Source: Acinetobacter seifertii (GTDB lineage Bacteria > Pseudomonadota > Gammaproteobacteria > Pseudomonadales > Moraxellaceae). Taken from it: a DNA stretch of 64,000 nucleotides. The stretch spans positions 1,233,204-1,297,203 of the forward strand of contig NZ_KB851200.1 of assembly GCF_000368065.1 (NCBI RefSeq), read 5' to 3'. The number at the start of each line of letters is the position of its first letter. Position 1 is the first letter of the stretch. Of this stretch, positions 10,888 through 19,777 are shown one piece after another. The translations under genes and the position numbers were made by a program. The notes under the pieces were generated by a model. That model was not told where the DNA came from, did no database searches, and saw only the letters and a list, made by a program, of their open reading frames with translations.

Positions 10888-11669
10888 GGTTTAACTGGAG
10901 CTAGCACACTAAAGCCATATTTTTTAAAGACTGCTTTAGCTTGGTTGCTTTGTAAAAATTGATAGAACTTTGCTGAGTTTGAGTTCTTTTTAATCAACCC
11001 TACAGGATAAATAATTGGTGAATGTGTATTTATCGGAAATACGCCAGCTACCTTCACATCTTTGCTAATTGCTGCATCGGTTGCATAGACAATACCAACC
11101 TGACATTCACCTCGCGCAACAAAGTTTAATGCCGCTCGAACATCTTCTGTTTCAACTAACTTTGGCTCAATACGGCTCCACCAACCTATATTGGTAAAAG
11201 CTTGTTTAGCATATTTGCCTACAGGCACACTTTTGGTATCCCCTGTACAAATCTTTCCGGTAAACACTTTATTTGGATCTGTTGTTTTATCTAGTTTTAC
11301 GTTTAGTGACTGCCCTTTTGGAGTAATTAGAACCAAACGGTTGCCTAATAAATTTACACGGTCATTTGCTGCAACTAATTTTTTGTTTTGTAGATAATCC
11401 ATCCACTGTGTATCAGCAGAGATAAATACATCGGCTGGTGCCCCAGCTTCAATTTGTTTCGCTAAGGTCGATGAGCCTGCATATGAAGTTTTAACTTCTA
11501 CTTTATTCTGTTTTTCGTAAATTTTTTCTAAATCGTTAATTGCATTTGTTAAGCTCGCTGCTGCATAAACGGTAACCGATTCAGCTTTAGCTGGAACATT
11601 AAAGACCAATCCTATGCTGAGGACTGAACAGACTAAAGCCAACTTTTTTATCTTCGTATCACTTACCAT
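10884..11669 (-). CDS. modA: Molybdate-binding periplasmic protein ModA
   Basis: A 261-residue secreted substrate-binding protein. The signal peptide runs to about residue 29 (VPAKA before ESVTVYAAASL). The mature start VYAAASLTNAI and the motifs ADVFISAD and GECQVGIVYATDA are typical of ModA. It captures molybdate (or tungstate) in the periplasm for ModBC. The ATG at 11669 has AGGT nine bases upstream. A ModE operator lies about 30-55 bases upstream, so molybdate-dependent repression is expected. Confidence 0.94.
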   Translation of the reverse strand: MVSDTKIKKLALVCSVLSIGLVFNVPAKAESVTVYAAASLTNAINDLEKIYEKQNKVEVKTSYAGSSTLAKQIEAGAPADVFISADTQWMDYLQNKKLVAANDRVNLLGNRLVLITPKGQSLNVKLDKTTDPNKVFTGKICTGDTKSVPVGKYAKQAFTNIGWWSRIEPKLVETEDVRAALNFVARGECQVGIVYATDAAISKDVKVAGVFPINTHSPIIYPVGLIKKNSNSAKFYQFLQSNQAKAVFKKYGFSVLAPVKP

Positions 11670-11698
11670 TATATTTACCTTTTTGTCGTTTTTTGCAG

Positions 11699-11724
11699 CG
11701 ATATATACCCAAGAATATAGCGAT
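11699..11724. promoter_or_regulatory. ModE operator upstream of modABC
   Basis: An inverted repeat CGATATATA ... ATATAGCGAT separated by seven bases. The half-site CGNTATATA known for ModE is matched 9/9 on one side and 8/9 on the other. It sits 30-55 bases upstream of the modA start, where bound ModE would block transcription when molybdate is plentiful. Confidence 0.82.
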
Positions 11725-11849
11725 AACCATAGACGATGAAAAGTAGAAATTATTTATAAAGATGGATATTTTTTCTGAGCAACTGAAAACTATTGGTAGA
11801 TAAAACTGATTCGCGCTTAAATTCTTTGATTTTGAAAGTATTCCTCATC

Positions 11850-12200
11850 TTATTTCTTTAAATAGCTACTCATAATTTGATAATCATGTTCTAAGGCTTG
11901 TTGAGCATTAACTTCCATTTGACGATAGTATTGTAAGACTTTCTGGCCCAAAGCTGTAACGGCTGCCCCACCACCATGTGTTCCACCTGTTTGAGTTTCA
12001 ACTAAAGCTGTTTCAAAGCACTGATTCATGGTGTCGACCAACTGCCACGCACGGCGGTAACTCATATTCATAGATTTTGCGGCTTGTGAGATCGAACCCG
12101 TTTTCTCAATTGCTTCAAGTAAGTCTGCCTTACCCGGACCAAACGCAATGTTCTGTTCTAAAAGAATTCTAATTTGTAATTTTAAGTTTTTTTCTTTCAT
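11850..12200 (-). CDS. ModE-type molybdate-responsive regulator (DNA-binding domain only)
   Basis: A 116-residue winged-helix protein with the ModE N-terminal signature (FGPGKADLLEAIEKTGSISQ, AAKSMNMSYRRAWQLVD, GGTHGGGAAVTALG). E. coli ModE is about 262 residues and has two molybdate-binding domains at its C terminus; this protein has only the DNA-binding part. Such short forms are known in several bacteria. How molybdate is sensed is therefore unclear. It lies upstream of modA in the same direction, separated by 180 bases that contain the operator. Confidence 0.88.
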   Translation of the reverse strand: MKEKNLKLQIRILLEQNIAFGPGKADLLEAIEKTGSISQAAKSMNMSYRRAWQLVDTMNQCFETALVETQTGGTHGGGAAVTALGQKVLQYYRQMEVNAQQALEHDYQIMSSYLKK

Positions 12201-12325
12201 AGGCTTAGTTCACAAAAGTTTATTTTATGCTCACTAACATTATAGGGAAGTTTAACAAGCTAAGACATATACAAATTTAAATCTCTACTCTTTCCTAAAA
12301 AGAGTTCAATTAAAAAAATCAAAAC

Positions 12326-12361
12326 TGCACAAAGTGGATAAAGATCTGGAAAAAACGGATA
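12326..12361 (+). promoter_or_regulatory. XylS/AraC-type direct-repeat operator of antABC
   Basis: Two direct repeats 21 bases apart: TGCA-CAAAGT-GGATA (12326-12340) and TGGA-AAAAAC-GGATA (12347-12361). The first matches the XylS-type half-site TGCA-N6-GGNTA exactly, the second with one mismatch. It lies 60-95 bases upstream of the antA start, the expected place for an AraC/XylS activator. Confidence 0.72.
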
Positions 12362-12420
12362 GAGGCCAAAGCCTAATCGCGGTTCAATCAGTTAAAAGCT
12401 GAATGAATAGGATTGAGCAA

Positions 12421-13836
12421 ATGACCTCATCTAATTTAAAACAATGGAATGATTTTGTAGATGGATGTATCGACTTCCGTCCTAACGATGGCGTGTTTCG
12501 TATAGCACGTAATATGTTTACTGAGCCTGAACTATTTGACTTGGAAATGGAACTTATTTTTGAAAAGGTTTGGATTTATGCATGTCACGAAAGTGAGATT
12601 CCAAACAATCATGATTTCCTAACAGTTCAAATTGGTCGCCAACCGATTATTGTGAGCCGTGATGGTAAGGGCGAATTACACGCGATGGTCAATGCTTGTG
12701 AGCATCGTGGAGCGACCTTAACACGCGTTGCTAAAGGCAACCAATCTACATTTACTTGTCCATTCCACGCATGGTGTTATAAGTCAGATGGCCGCTTGGT
12801 GAAAGTCAAAGCACCTGGTGAATATTGTGAAGATTTTGATAAATCAAGCCGAGGCTTAAAACAAGGCCGTATTGCCAGCTATCGTGGATTTGTATTTGTA
12901 AGCCTTGATACTCAAGCAACAGATTCTCTAGAAGACTTTTTGGGTGATGCAAAACTGTTTCTTGATTTAATGGTTAATCAGTCGCCAACAGGTGAACTCG
13001 AAGTACTTCAAGGCAAGTCATCTTATACCTTTGCAGGTAACTGGAAGCTACAAAATGAAAATGGCCTAGATGGTTACCATGTAAGTACTGTTCACTATAA
13101 CTATGTATCTACAGTTCAACACCGTCAGCAAGTCAATGCATCAAAAGGTGAAGAACTCGATACGCTTGACTATAGCAAGTTAGGTGCCGGTGACTCAGAA
13201 ACTGACGATGGCTGGTTCAGCTTCAAAAATGGTCATAGCGTATTGTTTAGTGACATGCCGAACCCAACGGTTCGTCCAGGCTACAGCACAGTTATGCCGT
13301 ATATGGTCGAAAAATATGGTGACAAATATGCTGAATGGGCAATGCACCGTTTAAGAAACTTGAACTTGTACCCTAGCCTATTCTTTATGGACCAGATTAG
13401 TTCACAGCTTCGTATTGTTCGTCCTGTGGCATGGAATAAAACCGAAGTCATTAGTCAATGTATTGGTGTTAAAGGCGAATCTGCTGAAGCGCGCCGTAAC
13501 CGTATTCGCCAGTTTGAAGATTTCTTTAACGTATCAGGCCTTGGTACACCAGATGATTTAGTTGAATTCCGTGAACAGCAAAAAGGCTTTCAGGCACGAC
13601 TTGAGCGTTGGAGCGATATTTCTCGTGGCTGTCAGTCTTGGGAATATGGCGCGACCAAAAACTCACAAGATTTAGGCATTCAACCCGTCATTACTGGCCG
13701 TGAGTTTACCCACGAAGGACTCTATGTAAACCAGCATGGACACTGGCAACGTCTAATGCTCGACGGATTAAACAAGAAAGCATTGAAAATGCAAGATATT
13801 ACTTTTGAAAACAATGCCCTAATGGATGAGGTGTAA
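12421..13836 (+). CDS. antA: Anthranilate 1,2-dioxygenase large (alpha) subunit
   Basis: A 471-residue Rieske oxygenase alpha subunit that, with AntB and AntC, converts anthranilate to catechol with release of CO2 and ammonia. The Rieske [2Fe-2S] ligands are CEHRG (near residue 93) and CPFHAWC (near 113). The mononuclear iron site is GYHVSTVHY with its two histidines. The sequence is very close to what I know of AntA of Acinetobacter baylyi ADP1. The ATG at 12421 is preferred over 12403 because AGGA lies eight bases upstream. antB follows after two bases. Confidence 0.95.
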   Translation: MTSSNLKQWNDFVDGCIDFRPNDGVFRIARNMFTEPELFDLEMELIFEKVWIYACHESEIPNNHDFLTVQIGRQPIIVSRDGKGELHAMVNACEHRGATLTRVAKGNQSTFTCPFHAWCYKSDGRLVKVKAPGEYCEDFDKSSRGLKQGRIASYRGFVFVSLDTQATDSLEDFLGDAKLFLDLMVNQSPTGELEVLQGKSSYTFAGNWKLQNENGLDGYHVSTVHYNYVSTVQHRQQVNASKGEELDTLDYSKLGAGDSETDDGWFSFKNGHSVLFSDMPNPTVRPGYSTVMPYMVEKYGDKYAEWAMHRLRNLNLYPSLFFMDQISSQLRIVRPVAWNKTEVISQCIGVKGESAEARRNRIRQFEDFFNVSGLGTPDDLVEFREQQKGFQARLERWSDISRGCQSWEYGATKNSQDLGIQPVITGREFTHEGLYVNQHGHWQRLMLDGLNKKALKMQDITFENNALMDEV

Positions 13837-13838
13837 CC

Positions 13839-14330
13839 ATGTCACAAGAACTAAATTTTGCTGTATCTCAGTTTTTGTACAAAAAAGCAGAACTTTGTGA
13901 CGCTTATGACTGGGATGCCTATCTAGAACTTTACGATGAAGATAGTGAATATCATATTCCACAGTGGATTGATGACCATAACTATGTTCAAGATCCAAAT
14001 CAGGGTTTGTCTTATATTTATTATGCGGACCGTACTGGACTTGAAGACCGTGTATTCCGTATTCGTACCGGTAAAGCTGCATCTGCAACGCCGCTACCAC
14101 GTACGTTACACAGCATGAATAACATTCGTGTAAAAACACTGGATGACGGATTAATTGAAGCAAAAGTCGCATGGCAAACGCTCTATAACCGTCAAGGCTT
14201 AGAAGGCTGTTTTTACGGACACGCTACTTATCTTTTACGCCAAACAGCGGATGGTTTCCGTATTCGTCGTCAACACAGCATTTTGCTCAATGACAAAATT
14301 GATTCCGTTTTAGACTTCTATCACGTTTAA
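13839..14330 (+). CDS. antB: Anthranilate 1,2-dioxygenase small (beta) subunit
   Basis: A 163-residue ring-hydroxylating dioxygenase beta subunit with an NTF2-like fold. The patterns YDEDSEYHIP and GRxxR-type region ending RRQHSILLND are typical. It supports the structure of the alpha-beta oxygenase and has no catalytic metal. It is tightly coupled to antA (two bases) and antC (start 11 bases after its stop). Confidence 0.94.
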   Translation: MSQELNFAVSQFLYKKAELCDAYDWDAYLELYDEDSEYHIPQWIDDHNYVQDPNQGLSYIYYADRTGLEDRVFRIRTGKAASATPLPRTLHSMNNIRVKTLDDGLIEAKVAWQTLYNRQGLEGCFYGHATYLLRQTADGFRIRRQHSILLNDKIDSVLDFYHV

Positions 14331-14341
14331 GGGGAATGAAA

Positions 14342-15370
14342 ATGGGACATTCAGTTGCACTTAACTTTGCCGATGGCAAAACCTTTTTCATTTCGGTAAA
14401 TAACGACGAATTGTTGCTTGATGCAGCAGTTCGCCAAGGAATTAACCTACCGCTAGACTGCCGTGAAGGTGTTTGTGGTACCTGTCAGGGTCAGTGTGAA
14501 ACTGGTATTTATGAACAAGAATATGTTGATGAAGACGCATTAAGTGAGCGTGATTTGGCTGAGCGTAAAATGTTAGCTTGCCAGACGCGTGTGAAATCCG
14601 ATGCAGCTTTTTATTTCGATCATGATTCTGCGATCTGTAACGCTGGTGATACTTTAAAAATTGAAACCAAAGTGACCGCTGTTGAGTTGGTTTCTGAAAC
14701 AACAGCAATTTTGCATCTTGATGCAAGCAGTCATGCTGCCCAACTTCAGTTTTTACCGGGTCAATATGCTCGTTTGCAAATTCCAGATACTGAAGATTGG
14801 CGCTCATATTCATTTGCAAACAGACCAAACGCAACCAATCAATTGCAATTCTTAATTCGTCTTTTGCCAGATGGTGTGATGAGTAATTATTTGCGTGATC
14901 GTTGTCAGGTCGGACAAACCCTACTTATTGAAGCACCGCTTGGTAGTTTCTATTTACGTGAAGTACAGCGTCCACTGGTTTTTGTGGCAGGTGGAACAGG
15001 ATTATCCGCATTTTTAGGAATGCTTGATAACTTGGTCGAGCAGCCTAACTCACCTGCCGTTCAGTTGTACTACGGCGTAAATAATGAAACTGACTTGTGT
15101 GAACAAAAGCGTTTACATGCCTACGCAGAACGGCTTCCAAACTTTAGTTATCACCCGATTGTGACTAAAGCAACTGAAACATGGCAAGGCAAAGCAGGCT
15201 ATATTCATGAGCACTTGAATAAAGATCAACTGGCTGAACAAGCTTTTGATATGTATTTATGTGGCCCACCACCAATGATTGAAGCCGTGAAAAATTGGTT
15301 AGATGAGCAATCTTTGCAAAACTATCGTATTTATAGCGAGAAGTTTTTACAGAGCAATACCTCGCGTTAA
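14342..15370 (+). CDS. antC: Anthranilate 1,2-dioxygenase reductase
   Basis: A 342-residue electron-transfer protein. The N-terminal plant-type [2Fe-2S] ferredoxin domain has CREGVCGTC near residue 40 and a further Cys near 80 (MLACQT). An FAD-binding domain (RSYSFANRP, near 156) and an NAD-binding domain (VFVAGGTGLSAF, then YLCGPPPM) follow. It passes electrons from NADH to AntAB. The second of two close ATGs (14342) has the ribosome site GGGGA at better spacing than the first (14336). Confidence 0.94.
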   Translation: MGHSVALNFADGKTFFISVNNDELLLDAAVRQGINLPLDCREGVCGTCQGQCETGIYEQEYVDEDALSERDLAERKMLACQTRVKSDAAFYFDHDSAICNAGDTLKIETKVTAVELVSETTAILHLDASSHAAQLQFLPGQYARLQIPDTEDWRSYSFANRPNATNQLQFLIRLLPDGVMSNYLRDRCQVGQTLLIEAPLGSFYLREVQRPLVFVAGGTGLSAFLGMLDNLVEQPNSPAVQLYYGVNNETDLCEQKRLHAYAERLPNFSYHPIVTKATETWQGKAGYIHEHLNKDQLAEQAFDMYLCGPPPMIEAVKNWLDEQSLQNYRIYSEKFLQSNTSR

Positions 15371-15409
15371 AAGTGTAAATAATTTAAAAACCACTTAAAC
15401 CTGAAATGA

Positions 15410-15445
15410 TTCAATATACTCTTATAAGGGGTATATTGAACTTTT
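15410..15445 (+). terminator. Terminator of antABC
   Basis: The hairpin TTCAATATAC ... GTATATTGAA is followed by CTTTT, 40 bases after the antC stop. Confidence 0.65.
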
Positions 15446-15563
15446 ACATTTAAATTAAAAGTTTTAATATATCAATAACATAAAATAATTAATTCCGACA
15501 AAATAAATTGACCAGCTCACTCGGATTTGCTATAAATTTTGATAGATCTTAAGGAATAAGATC

Positions 15564-15656
15564 ATGATGAGATTAACTTATAGCACCTTTTATATCCCCC
15601 TATTCTATTTCTCGAATGTATTAAATGGATGGACAAAATCCGACGTAAAAATTTGA
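15564..15656 (+). CDS. Possible 30-residue small protein or leader peptide
   Basis: A short frame (MMRLTYSTFYIPLF...) begins three bases after AAGGAATAAG, a fair ribosome site. It is moderately hydrophobic and ends before the AraC gene. There is no homology I recognise; it may be chance. Confidence 0.2.
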   Translation: MMRLTYSTFYIPLFYFSNVLNGWTKSDVKI

Positions 15657-15818
15657 GAAAATCACATTAACTAGCGGTTAAATTGGTCTGTATTTTGCTT
15701 ATATCTCATTGTAATTTGCGAGTAACTTAATTTTTTAAGTGCCGTATTTACGTGTTGCAAAGCTAAGGCTTCACACATTTTGCACAGTAAATACAGGAGT
15801 GAGCCAAAAGGGATAAAT

Positions 15819-16877
15819 ATGAACCAAGCCAACTCCCCAGAACTCAGTGGACGTCATTTTCAAAATGAGTCTATCTTTACCAAACATAATTTGGTATTTG
15901 ATCACCACGATTTAAACGAAACTTGCCGAAATGTAGGGCAAATTTTTAAACCACATGATCTTAAAATCTCTCAGCAGAAGCGAGATTTCAGTGCAACTAT
16001 GCACCATGTTAAAACAGGCGCATTGTCTATTAGTCGCTTGGAATATGGTGCGGATGTCATCATTGAACCAGATCACCTAGATAACTTTTACTTAATTCAA
16101 ATTCCAACTCAAGGCTATGCAGAAATCGAGTTTGGTTCACAAAAGTTTATTTCTTATTCTCAAGTTGCATCTCTTATTTCTCCTCAGCAATCTTTACGTA
16201 TGCGCTGGCATGCGAACTCACCACAGCTCATTCTAAAAGTTTCAAAGGATGATTTTACGTATCATTGCCGTCAGCACATTGCCGATTCAGAAAATAACTT
16301 ACTCGTTTTTGACCCAAAATTAGACTTTTCTACACAAAGTGGAGCCTATTTTTTACAGCTCGTTAGAACCTTGATAGATGCTTTGGCATGCGAGCAACAC
16401 CCGCTTCATCATCCTTTAGCCTTTAAACAATTTGAGTCAAATCTATTTAATGCACTCATTTATGGTCAACCCAATAACGCATTACATAAAATAGATCAGC
16501 ATAAAGAAAAAACAGTCTCTCCTTATTTCGTGAAGCGTACTGAAGCCTATATTAAAGAACATTTACATGAGCCGCTTAATGTAGAAATTTTGGCTGAACA
16601 TGCTGGCGTGAGTGTGAGAACACTATTTACTGGTTTTAAAAACTATTTGGGGACTACCCCAATGTCTTATTTAAAAGAATTACGTTTTGAACAGGCTCAT
16701 TTAGAGCTGATGCACAATGAGAATCTCTCTGTCACTGACGTTGCATTTAAATGGGGATTTAGTCATTTAGGCCGTTTTTCTCAAGAATATAAACGCCGTT
16801 ATGGGGAATTACCATCTTCTACCCGCCGTTCTGGTCAAAGTGAAGGCTCAGGCTTAATTACTTCAATTTTTTCGTAA
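15819..16877 (+). CDS. AraC/XylS-family regulator of indole/anthranilate catabolism
   Basis: A 352-residue regulator with an N-terminal AraC-binding-like sensor and a C-terminal double helix-turn-helix (NVEILAEHAGVSVRTLF and the second helix region ending FSHLGRFSQEYKRRYG). It sits between antABC and the iif operon and points at the latter, so it is the natural candidate for the activator (IifR- or AntR-like) that binds the TGCA-N6-GGNTA repeats before both. The ATG at 15819 has AAAAGGGAT upstream; the longer TTG frame from 15780 has none. Which aromatic ligand it senses is unknown. Confidence 0.87.
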   Translation: MNQANSPELSGRHFQNESIFTKHNLVFDHHDLNETCRNVGQIFKPHDLKISQQKRDFSATMHHVKTGALSISRLEYGADVIIEPDHLDNFYLIQIPTQGYAEIEFGSQKFISYSQVASLISPQQSLRMRWHANSPQLILKVSKDDFTYHCRQHIADSENNLLVFDPKLDFSTQSGAYFLQLVRTLIDALACEQHPLHHPLAFKQFESNLFNALIYGQPNNALHKIDQHKEKTVSPYFVKRTEAYIKEHLHEPLNVEILAEHAGVSVRTLFTGFKNYLGTTPMSYLKELRFEQAHLELMHNENLSVTDVAFKWGFSHLGRFSQEYKRRYGELPSSTRRSGQSEGSGLITSIFS

Positions 16878-16890
16878 ACTAAAAATAGAT

Positions 16891-16929
16891 AAAAGCCTTT
16901 TATATTGATTGATATAAAAGGCTTTTTTT
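16891..16929. terminator. Bidirectional terminator
   Basis: The long perfect stem AAAAGCCTTTTATAT ... ATATAAAAGGCTTTT has T tracts in both directions and separates the convergent AraC gene and iif operon. Confidence 0.85.
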
Positions 16930-16934
16930 ATGAT

Positions 16935-17882
16935 TTAAAAATGATGGACATAACGAACTTGTAGTCGTGTTCCCTCTGGACGGTTTTCAGCATCTTGCTC
17001 AAAATAAGCATTTGCAACCAAGTGATCATTTTTAGAAAAACTATACATCGCACCCGGACCAATCGCCCAGACTTGCTCACGTCTACCTTTGACTTTTTCA
17101 CCATCGACTTCGGTATCAGTGACTTGTTTTAGCCAATAGCCATTTAGTCCTAAGCGAAACTGTTCAGTAATGGCATAGTCTGTTGCGAAGTTTGCATGAA
17201 TTGCTTGCCCAGCTTGCATATCATTAGCTCCAGCAAAAGCATAGCTTGGGTCATTATTCTTAAAGTTATAGAGATAATGGATACGTGTGGATGCAGTCCA
17301 TTTAGGATTAAACCAATACGTTGCAGCCCAATAAGGGTCAAATGAAACAGCGTTATTACTGGGGTTAATATCTTTTTGCCGATCGTATTCGCCAGTAGGT
17401 AAATTCACCTGAAACTCAAAACGATGTACAAACTTCGGCCCTTGCGCGCCCATGATTGGATCGAATTGAATAAAAGGTCCTATCATAATGTCCCCAAAGC
17501 CACTTTGGGCTTTAATAGCAGCATTATTCAAGCCATCATCCATGTCCATTTTGCTGACAAAAGGAATTAAAAAATTCATACCTAGGCTGGCTTTATCTTT
17601 TACTCGGACATTCGATAAATAACTAATCTGCTCAACCAATACTTGATAATTTAAATCTGTTTTAGGTAAACCTAATTTTTGTCCATTGGCATCGGCCAGT
17701 TTATTACTATCGTAATTTTGAAAGTAAGTTTGAGCATACCAGCCAGGCCCTGCGGGTAATCCACCATCGAGAAAGCTGGTCATACCTAAGTTTACGTTCG
17801 GTAAATCATAGGCATGAGAAACTAATGGCAAACCCAACAATGTCCCTGCTAAAAATCCATGTTTAATTAAAGTGCTTTTCAT
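16935..17882 (-). CDS. Outer-membrane beta-barrel protein, phenol/MetA-pathway type, end of iif operon
   Basis: A 315-residue protein with a signal peptide (cut after VSHA, about residue 24) and alternating strands ending in a C-terminal aromatic (RYVHHF), as in outer-membrane barrels. It resembles the SphA / MetA-pathway family (Phenol_MetA_deg) found in aromatic degradation operons and thought to help hydrophobic aromatics enter. It is the last gene of the indole operon, 53 bases behind the flavin reductase, and may correspond to the gene called iifE, though I am not sure of that name. Substrate is inferred. Confidence 0.8.
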   Translation of the reverse strand: MKSTLIKHGFLAGTLLGLPLVSHAYDLPNVNLGMTSFLDGGLPAGPGWYAQTYFQNYDSNKLADANGQKLGLPKTDLNYQVLVEQISYLSNVRVKDKASLGMNFLIPFVSKMDMDDGLNNAAIKAQSGFGDIMIGPFIQFDPIMGAQGPKFVHRFEFQVNLPTGEYDRQKDINPSNNAVSFDPYWAATYWFNPKWTASTRIHYLYNFKNNDPSYAFAGANDMQAGQAIHANFATDYAITEQFRLGLNGYWLKQVTDTEVDGEKVKGRREQVWAIGPGAMYSFSKNDHLVANAYFEQDAENRPEGTRLQVRYVHHF

Positions 17883-17935
17883 CTTCTTATTTCCTATAAA
17901 AAAATCACGACCGGATTGATCGTGATTGTGGTGAA

Positions 17936-18466
17936 TTAATGTGCTAATTCTGGATGCTCTGCGGCAATCCGATACTTTCCTGCGTGGAATACCAATGGTT
18001 CACCTTGGCGTTGTTGGTATTGTTCAATTTGACCAATAAAAATCAGGTGATCTCCGCCTTCATACTGATTTACATTGCGGCAAACCAAGGTTGCGAGTGC
18101 GTCGGACAAAATTGGAACGCCTGCATTGCATTGTTGATGGGCAATGCCTGCAAATTTGTCTTCAGCACCTCGAGCAAAATGCCCCGAAAGTTGATGATGC
18201 TCCTGCGCCAACATGTGAATGGCAAAATATTCAGCTTCAACAAAATCAGACAAGCTTGGTGCTGTTTTTGAAAGGCTCCATAAAATTAATGGTGGATCTA
18301 AAGATAATGATGAAAAGGAATTGGCTGTCATGCCTATCTTCCGACCATCTTTACCACGAGTTGTAATCACGGTAACGCCAGTTACAAACTGTCCAAGCAA
18401 ATTACGGATTTCTCTCGGGTTTTCAGCATTAATTGCTTGTAAAGCTAAAGTTTCAATTGTGTCCAT
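17936..18466 (-). CDS. iifD: Flavin reductase partner of indole monooxygenase
   Basis: A 176-residue flavin-reductase-domain protein of the HpaC/StyB type (LRNLLGQFVTGVTVITT, GMTANSFSSLSLDPPLILWSL, and the C-terminal GGDHLIFIGQIE). It would supply reduced FAD to the oxygenase encoded directly upstream. Same strand and close spacing (29 bases) to the oxygenase gene support a two-component monooxygenase. The assignment to iifD follows the known indole operon of Acinetobacter. Confidence 0.88.
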   Translation of the reverse strand: MDTIETLALQAINAENPREIRNLLGQFVTGVTVITTRGKDGRKIGMTANSFSSLSLDPPLILWSLSKTAPSLSDFVEAEYFAIHMLAQEHHQLSGHFARGAEDKFAGIAHQQCNAGVPILSDALATLVCRNVNQYEGGDHLIFIGQIEQYQQRQGEPLVFHAGKYRIAAEHPELAH

Positions 18467-18495
18467 TTTTCATATCTCCCTTTGCTGTTTTGCCC

Positions 18496-19734
18496 TTAAG
18501 CCACTTTTGCTGCGGTTTTTGAGGCCAAGAATGCTTGAGCCTGATTTGCATCAAACCACCAAGGAGCAAAGGCACGAGGGTCATCAAAGTTATTGGCCAT
18601 AATGGAAGCAATGCTTTGGTTTTGGCTTGCGGCTGCTAATAGCTCAACAACATGGGGTTGCGGTGGTACTAACAGACTATTAGTCCAAGCCACCACTTTT
18701 TCTGCATAAGCCCAATAACGTTCAAAAGTTTGAACCATCCATTGTTCGCTAAAGTTTTGATTATCATTGGCTAAAATGGCATCGAAATAGATTTTGCTAC
18801 ACTTAGCAGCGTTGTTTGAGCCTTGACCAGTAATCGGGTCATTCACCACCAAGGCATCTGCCATCCCAAAAATTTTCTTGCCAGACGGTAAGGTTAAAAC
18901 GGGTTTACGTACTGTCGGCGGGAAACGTCCTGCTAAATATCCACCAGCATCGGTTAACTCAACATTAGCGCAGCGTTCATATTCCCAAGGCACAAATTTC
19001 TTGAGTAAGTCCAAACTGCATTGCAGATGCTGTTCTGGTGTTTTGACATCTTGCCAACAGTCCATTGGCCCATTTGGGATACCTTCAAACACCATAATGT
19101 CGCAAGGACCATTTACTGTAAGTGCTGGAAATGAAAAGTATTCGCCCACTTCTGGAATAATATTAAAAGTCACACGAGAGTATGGCGAAATTGGCTTCAT
19201 GTTTTTGACATAGGTCAATGCCAAAGCACGCTGTGGCTTATCAAAAACACTACGTGCATCATCACGCTCAAATTGTTTAACGACTTCACCTTTACCAGCA
19301 GCGAGTAATACAAGTTCGTAGTCGTTTGCGAGTTGTTCTAACTCGTCTATTCCCACATCCTGAATTACCAATTGACCGCCACGGCGTTCAAACTCTTCCA
19401 TCCAATATGGCATTTTGACGCGTTGATCGACCGATTGAGCGTAACGCTCAAGCCGAGCACTCCATTCAAATGCTTTACCACCATTTTCAGGATTAACTAA
19501 AGCTAGCCCAATGCCTTCTACAGCTGGACATTCTTCTTCCCAAAAATTTAGTCCCAAGTCACGTTCAGTTTGTAAAGCGGTATGAAACATACACTGGCTT
19601 GACATGACTTTACCTTGGCGGATTTCATCGGCAGTTCGATTGGTGACCATGGTTACGTCATAGCCTGTATCTAATAAGCCCAAACCAAGCTGTAAACCAG
19701 ACTGTCCTGCTCCAACAATTGCAATACGGCGCAT
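18496..19734 (-). CDS. iifC: Indole oxygenase, styrene-monooxygenase-like FAD-dependent
   Basis: A 412-residue flavoprotein oxygenase related to StyA. The N-terminal FAD fold is RRIAIVGAGQSGLQLGLGLL, and a late motif GMADALVVNDPITGQGSNNA closes the FAD site. In Acinetobacter the homologous IifC epoxidises or dihydroxylates indole at C2-C3 using FADH2 from IifD. The second ATG (19734) is chosen because GGAG lies eight bases before it, while the first (19746) lacks a ribosome site. It is the third gene of a five-gene operon. Confidence 0.9.
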   Translation of the reverse strand: MRRIAIVGAGQSGLQLGLGLLDTGYDVTMVTNRTADEIRQGKVMSSQCMFHTALQTERDLGLNFWEEECPAVEGIGLALVNPENGGKAFEWSARLERYAQSVDQRVKMPYWMEEFERRGGQLVIQDVGIDELEQLANDYELVLLAAGKGEVVKQFERDDARSVFDKPQRALALTYVKNMKPISPYSRVTFNIIPEVGEYFSFPALTVNGPCDIMVFEGIPNGPMDCWQDVKTPEQHLQCSLDLLKKFVPWEYERCANVELTDAGGYLAGRFPPTVRKPVLTLPSGKKIFGMADALVVNDPITGQGSNNAAKCSKIYFDAILANDNQNFSEQWMVQTFERYWAYAEKVVAWTNSLLVPPQPHVVELLAAASQNQSIASIMANNFDDPRAFAPWWFDANQAQAFLASKTAAKVA

Positions 19735-19777
19735 AATATTCTCCATAATTTTCTAAATGTGCTTTTAAAACGCTGTG

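Larger units (their letters stand above)
15371..15818. other. Intergenic region behind antABC
   Basis: About 450 AT-rich bases. It contains a hairpin terminator for antABC (15410-15445), a short open frame with a good ribosome site (15564-15656), and the promoter region of the following AraC gene. No other gene is visible. Confidence 0.6.

Noticed and set aside
18878..19213. A plus-strand gene opposite the indole oxygenase
   Set aside because: It is antisense to a clearly coding, well-conserved flavoprotein gene and has no ribosome site; the same holds for other long antisense frames over the NRPS, iif genes and transposases.
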